Positions 59,740 through 64,000 of a stretch of DNA of 64,000 bases are shown piece by piece. Location: NCBI RefSeq assembly GCF_019649055.1, contig NW_026570466.1:1-64000 (forward strand), read 5' to 3'. Positions within the stretch are counted from its first letter, which is position 1, and each line of letters starts with the position of its first letter. The notes below the pieces were generated by a model. The model searched no databases, was not told the origin of the DNA, and saw only the letters and a program-made list of their open reading frames with translations. This DNA comes from Paramacrobiotus metropolitanus (lineage: Eukaryota; Tardigrada; Eutardigrada; Parachela; Macrobiotidae). Both the position numbers and the translations under genes were made by a program.

Positions 59740-61426
59740 ACCGCAATATAGGGATATGGCCAGTTTTGCAAAAAATGGGCTGATTATCGACGTATCCTAC
59801 TCAGAATTTTTTTCTGAGTCGAATGAACCGGGACAACGATGGTTCTGAAGTCACGTGACCGAGCTATGGGCTAATTTGCATATGGGCGCCTTACCATAGT
59901 AAAGTAAGCAAATACCATACAAAAAGACGGTGCATTACTTGTTTTGTTCAGAAAAAATTCTGAGTCGAACAGTACCCATCTCAGGTGAGTAATAAATCAC
60001 GTGACCAAATTCTAAATTTTTTTAAATTTCGTCAATTTTCGGGCCTTTTTTAAACTAGTCATTCTCGTGCTATTTAATCACGGTGACGTACAAAATGGTA
60101 AAATGACCCACGAAAGCAGGACACGCTGATGACGTCATCGACCCCGTTTCTCTGAAATGAATCGTCATGACCTTTGGAGTAAAGGTCATCTGAAGGTCAC
60201 AAGCAAACATCTATTTTGGCAAATCACAGTAAAAATAAAACCTAAGAAGTATAGGAAACCGTAAAAAACAACGAATTATAAGAATTACAAGAAGCATAAG
60301 ACAACACAAAAATTATAAGAAATCATAAGAAATATAACGAGGAAACCTAAGAAAGAGGTAACCTAAACTGCGAAACAGTTAACGAAACTAAACCAAATCT
60401 GGGGTGTCAGCTATTCATGTATCGTTTAGAGAAAGGAGTAGCGTTGCGTTTAGTTGTTCCTTCTTCTGCCTTCTTTTGCGTATAATATTGCTGTGAGTTG
60501 TTACTTTTCCTGTCTCGTTTAAAGAAAGGAGTAACACTGCGTGGGGTGTCACTAGCTCTGCCTCGTTTAAAGAAAAGAGCAACACTGCGTAGGGTGTCAC
60601 TAGCTCTGTCTCGTTTAAAGAAAGTAGTAACATTGCTGTGCGGTGTTTGCTAATGGGTGTTATTAGTTCTGTCTCGTTTAAAGAAAGGAGTAACATTGCT
60701 GTGGGGTGTTACCACTTCTGTCTCGTTTAAAGAAAGGAGTAATACTGCTGTGAGGTGCTACTTCTTCTGATTTGCTTGAAGAAAGGAGTAACATTAGTTT
60801 GAAGTTCTACTTCCTCTGTCTCGTTTAAAGAAAGGAGTAACGCTGCTGGTAGCTGTAACCAGCCCATATGTCTCTTTTAAAGAAACGAGTCATTCTAGCT
60901 GTGAAAACACAAATTGTCTGAGAAATTACGCGGAAATAAGTTGGCTAAATAATAGCGTTACCGCTAAGCAACTATTATTTAATTTTTACTGTTTTCAGTA
61001 TTTCAGTCAAGTGACCTTTGTGACCTAGTTTGACCTTTACGAGTGGAAAAAAATGTGAGTCGAACGTGTCATTCATGACGTATATATGGCGTCATCAGTA
61101 AGAAGGAGTATTAAACTCCTTTAAATCCAGAAATGATTGGATAAATTCATAACTTGGTCATGCGATCTCTGATCAACGTGATTCACATATCGTTCGACTC
61201 AGAATTTTTTTCTGAACAAAACTAGCTATAAAACGTGTGTTTATCACAGGTATTACATAAAAAAACTATGACGAAGCACCTAATATGCAAATTGACCCAT
61301 AGCTCAGTCACGTGACTTCGGATCTGCTCCTCTCCCGGCACATTCGATTCAGAAAAAAATTATGAGTAAGGAGCATTATCAATCTTGCCATTTGAACCTT
61401 TTTTGGCCATATCCCTATCTTGCGGT
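59740..61426. mobile_element. Non-autonomous TIR transposon with internal minisatellite
   Basis: The left end ACCGCAATATAGGGATATGG (59740 on) has an inverted counterpart ending at 61426, with one mismatch in the first 23 bases. Inverted homology extends about 230 bases inward on both sides, including AAGTCACGTGAC and AATTTGCATAT. A motif of the form TTCGACTCAGAATTTTTTTC recurs in both orientations near both ends and once internally (about 61048). No transposase is present and no target duplication is clear. Confidence 0.85.
60415..60890. repeat. Minisatellite inside the TIR transposon, period about 49 bp
   Basis: About nine units built on GTCTCGTTTAAAGAAAGGAG, followed by a variable TAACA..GTT tail, at about 60508, 60561, 60608, 60671, 60720, 60769, 60818 and 60870, plus a diverged first unit at 60418. 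A minus ORF across it (60415-60696, MLLLSLNETE repeats) is a by-product. Confidence 0.9.
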
Positions 61427-62377
61427 ATTGCCTATTTAACAACGATAATCGGCAGCTTCGCTCACCTTGTCTGCATCCAATTCCAAAAAAGTCAGACAAG
61501 CACGCAACATGCTCAAAATGTTCTGAATTCTGTTACGCGCGAGCCGCCTCAAGATGCCAGATTGGGAGAGTTTCATTAACGCGCAGAAGTGTTGAAAACC
61601 TCAAAATCACAATCGTATGCAAGTGGAAATGTGGGTTTTTTAATCAATAAAAAACGACATTAGCTTCGCTGATGATATAAAAAACTTTGGGATTCTTGAA
61701 CCTCTCGCCTTAAAGGAATCCATGTTCGGATGACGGGTAGATGCAGTGGTGTTAGATTACAAAGTTAAGCCTGCGTAATGATAATGCACTCGATGGGGGT
61801 ATCTGCATATCCGCGAAAACAGACGCTACCTTATTGGTAGTCATAAAAGAAAATTGCATTGAAAAAAACCACCGCCTGGCGCGCTGATGATACCAATAAT
61901 ACTGGCGCATTTCAAAAATTAATCTTTACATCTTGTGGCTCTTGCGTTGAAGCAAAGAATCTACATGTCTGCACCAACGATGATCCCCAATAAAATGATT
62001 CAATCGTTGGTTCACTTTAGAACATAAAAACACGTTGAAAACGGCTACGAACTGAAAGAGATTTGCAAAGTACAGCATTACCGGATAGCGAAGAGAGTTT
62101 CTTTGCTGAGTACATCGATTTATTCTTCTCGCTGTTAGTTCAAACTTCTGGCCGACCCGCAGGTAATAATACTCCAAAACAGGACGTGGTCATTTTGAAT
62201 TTTTTCAAGCGGATGGCATCTGTCGAACTCCACCCATATTGCAAATTGCGAATGATCACTTTTGTTTTTGATAGACGCACATAGCAAAATTTTGGCTTTC
62301 TATAGTGCATCACTGAACATCTGTTTTCTTCTCCAAGCACTGCCCGACTGGATTCCGATGGAAACTGATATAGCGGT
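61427..62377. other. Stretch without recognised genes
   Basis: No supported ORF, RNA or repeat between the TIR element and the LTR element. Confidence 0.4.
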
Positions 62378-62563
62378 TGTTACGCCGGTATGCGCATAGC
62401 GGTCATTTGAGAGGCGACTTTGTTTATGAGATTTATTGCTAAACTTGTGTTTGTGCATGATGCGTTTTATTACAGCTTGTTTAATTGCGTGTGTGTGCAT
62501 GGATGAGCACGTTATCGCTTTGGTAATAACGCTTAACAATCTAAGAGATTGTTCTCGTGTTTA

Positions 62564-62601
62564 TTGTCATCGTGAAAGTTACCAAACTTTCACGATGACA
62601 A
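62564..62601. repeat. 38-bp hairpin at the truncated LTR edge
   Basis: TTGTCATCGTGAAAGTT, a four-base loop, and its exact complement. The other LTR copy lacks the right arm, so the hairpin was created at the junction between truncated LTR and internal DNA. Confidence 0.9.
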
Positions 62602-62815
62602 AACCAAAGTTACCAATGTGTGATCGCATCGACCGTGACATGGACGATGATGCCGTCATCACTCGACTCCGGAATGGTCTCCTTCCAGATATTGTCAGCG
62701 CCTTGCCATGAGCACAGCCAAAACCCCTATGGAGTTCCTAACGGATATGCAGCAAGTTTCCCACGTACTGTATTTGGAGTCCAAAAACAGTACGTACGAC
62801 GACTAGCACTACGTC
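62595..62815 (+). pseudogene. Gag remnant of the LTR element
   Basis: One frame reads DDDAVITRLRNGLLPDIVSAL, the LL.GL.P.I..AL block of Ty3-type Gag. After a frame shift near 62705 another reads STAKTPMEFLTDMQQVSHVL, matching the following P.T..EFL....... helix. The stop is at about 62807. The ORFs after it (62816-63640) show no gag-pol motif. Confidence 0.65.
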
Positions 62816-64000
62816 ATGGCAAGCGACTGCACACGGTGCGGGTCGCAGAAAACGGCCGGGACTACGGACCCTGACTGGTATGATGTGTCGTGGCTGGAAG
62901 CGATACGGTCGTACGCAGTGCCGACGAATACGCGAAGGAGCAGTGTGAATGTCACGTTTGGTGCATCTGACATCATCAAGGATGATGTTGCAGTATCGGC
63001 CGGTATGCTGATGGCCGAGGAGGACAACGATGGCAGCCTGTGTGGTGATGCCTTTTGGTGCGTATTTAATACGTTGTCCATTTTGCGAATTATCTGCAGG
63101 GTTTAACTGGACCTATGACAGCCACGGAGCGTGTCGCAAAGTGTCCGAATCAATGCCGGCTTACCGAGATGGAAACCCCCACGCACAGTTTACGAAAGTG
63201 GGACGTGGATCCCCTTGGCTCCACCGGAAATGGAGTGCGGAACGGCGACAGTCTGATCACCTTTAACCGTGGCCGGAGATACTCAGTTGTCCCGGAGATG
63301 AAACGCTTTTGGAACAAAGCGGTGTACTGTAGTGAGTCACGCGCGCGTAGCGGTACAGTGGAGGAGCCAGTGGTCGGTTGTGGTTGCTGACCGGTAACCG
63401 ATCACGCCCCCGATTACACACTGAATGTCCGTTTGACATTCAGCTGTGGGACGTTGGACGCAACAGTGCCCCAATGCGATGCAAATTTCGATTAATTGGC
63501 CCAGTGATGGCGATCCCCAACGCCACACTTTGTCTCCAGCCAGCGCGGAGAAACCGAGAAAAGCCTCAACTCTTTCATCATGGAACCGTTCCATTTGGTT
63601 ATTTGCAAACGTTGCAAGTGGGCTTATGTTCGTGATTTGAATCGCCTACGATCACCTGGATGAACCCGATGCCCCCGACATTGGCGCTTCCGGTTGCGAG
63701 GACGCAACCGTTAAGGATGGGAGAGTGTTACGCCGGTATGCGCATAGCGGTCATTTGAAAGGCGACTATTTTTATGAGTTTTATTGCTAAACTTGTGTTT
63801 GTGCATGATGCGTTTTATTACAGCTTGTTTAACTGCGTGTGTGTGTGCATGGATGAGCACGTTATGGCTTTGGCCATAACGCTTAACAATCTAAGAGATT
63901 GTTCTCGTGTTTATTGTCATCATGAAAGTTACCAAACTTTCTAGAATCGTTGCAACACGGTTGCACTGAGATATAAGGTTTTGCTTTGCTGTGTATGATA

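Larger units (their letters stand above)
62378..64000 (+). mobile_element. LTR retroelement remnant, continues past the window
   Basis: A segment starting TGTTACGCCGGTATGCGCAT at 62378 recurs at 63726 and is alike over about 215 bases, so these are the two LTRs. The purine run AAGGATGGGAGAG directly before the second copy is a polypurine tract, fixing the plus orientation. The first LTR stops matching near 62594, where the second reads on (TCTAGAATCGTTGCAACACG), so the 5' LTR end and primer site are deleted. Only about 1.1 kb of internal DNA remains. Confidence 0.85.

Noticed and set aside
60415-60696. Minus-strand ORF with MLLLSLNETE repeats
   Set aside because: By-product of the 49-bp minisatellite inside the TIR element.
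61600-61650. Telomere-like GTGGGTTTT string
   Set aside because: Single occurrence, no tandem array.

Overview
This is a nuclear DNA window from an animal, most likely an invertebrate, although no sequence here names the species. The signs are spliced genes with short introns (65 to about 290 bases with GT..AG ends), poly(A) signals, non-LTR and Ty3-type LTR retrotransposons, TIR DNA transposons, a Polinton/Maverick (adintovirus-like) gene set, tRNA- and 5S-derived repeats, and long AT-rich stretches with micro- and minisatellites. I see no bacterial operons and no CRISPR array. Most of the window is mobile or virus-derived DNA in various states of decay. Only a few genes look like ordinary cellular genes.

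Layout. 1-660: no gene. 1000-3928 (-): a nearly intact LINE with an endonuclease ORF and a reverse transcriptase ORF separated by a one-base slip in an A8 run. 3940-4930: tandem GTATTC/GAATAC repeats, including a 96-bp unit directly upstream of the LINE. 4953-10012: a Polinton-like capsid-type gene cluster, with a membrane protein carrying an LRR N-terminal cap (-), a 193-codon gene, a 57-aa gene, a packaging ATPase continuous with a core-type peptide, and a further conserved small protein (all +), then an adenain-type protease and an F54H12.2-like capsid protein (-). 10031-15462 (-): two spliced, frame-broken genes with tandem winged-helix-like segments and short Cys motifs, then the C-terminal part of a retroviral-type integrase. 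18290-21730: a decayed Ty3/gypsy gag-pol. 22809-23230: a solo LTR. 25132-25371: a further RNase H fragment. 25919-26580 (-): a clear three-exon gene. 27199-27903: a GC-rich Ala/Asp/Glu-rich ORF. 31765-37289: a complete 5.5-kb DNA transposon flanked by TTAA, with a spliced transposase (+) and a convergent spliced small gene (-). 38118-40086 (-): ORF pieces that may belong to a multi-exon cystatin-like gene. 42433-45371: a second, more decayed Polinton-type ATPase remnant with a 253-bp tandem duplication upstream. 46-49 kb: a minisatellite, an RNase H scrap, a 5S-like segment, a dispersed 250-bp repeat and two 177-bp tRNA-derived repeats. 53.9-55.3 kb: palindrome clusters bracketing a GC-richer core. 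57.06-57.8 kb: a Ty3 integrase fragment. 59740-61426: a TIR transposon carrying its own minisatellite. 62378-64000: an LTR element with a gag remnant and a polypurine tract before its 3' LTR.

How the parts relate. The 5-10 kb genes are the morphogenesis set of a Polinton-like virus (capsid protein, maturation protease, packaging ATPase, core peptide), with two plus-strand/minus-strand groups meeting at overlapping poly(A) signals. Three of these genes carry one in-frame stop each (TGA, TAA, TAG) and two have frameshifts, so the copy is endogenous and decaying; no polB is visible. The neighbouring 10-15 kb genes have no family I recognise and are the best candidates for something undescribed. 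The 5.5-kb TTAA element is the best-preserved complete mobile unit. All family calls come from motif reading by eye, not from searches.
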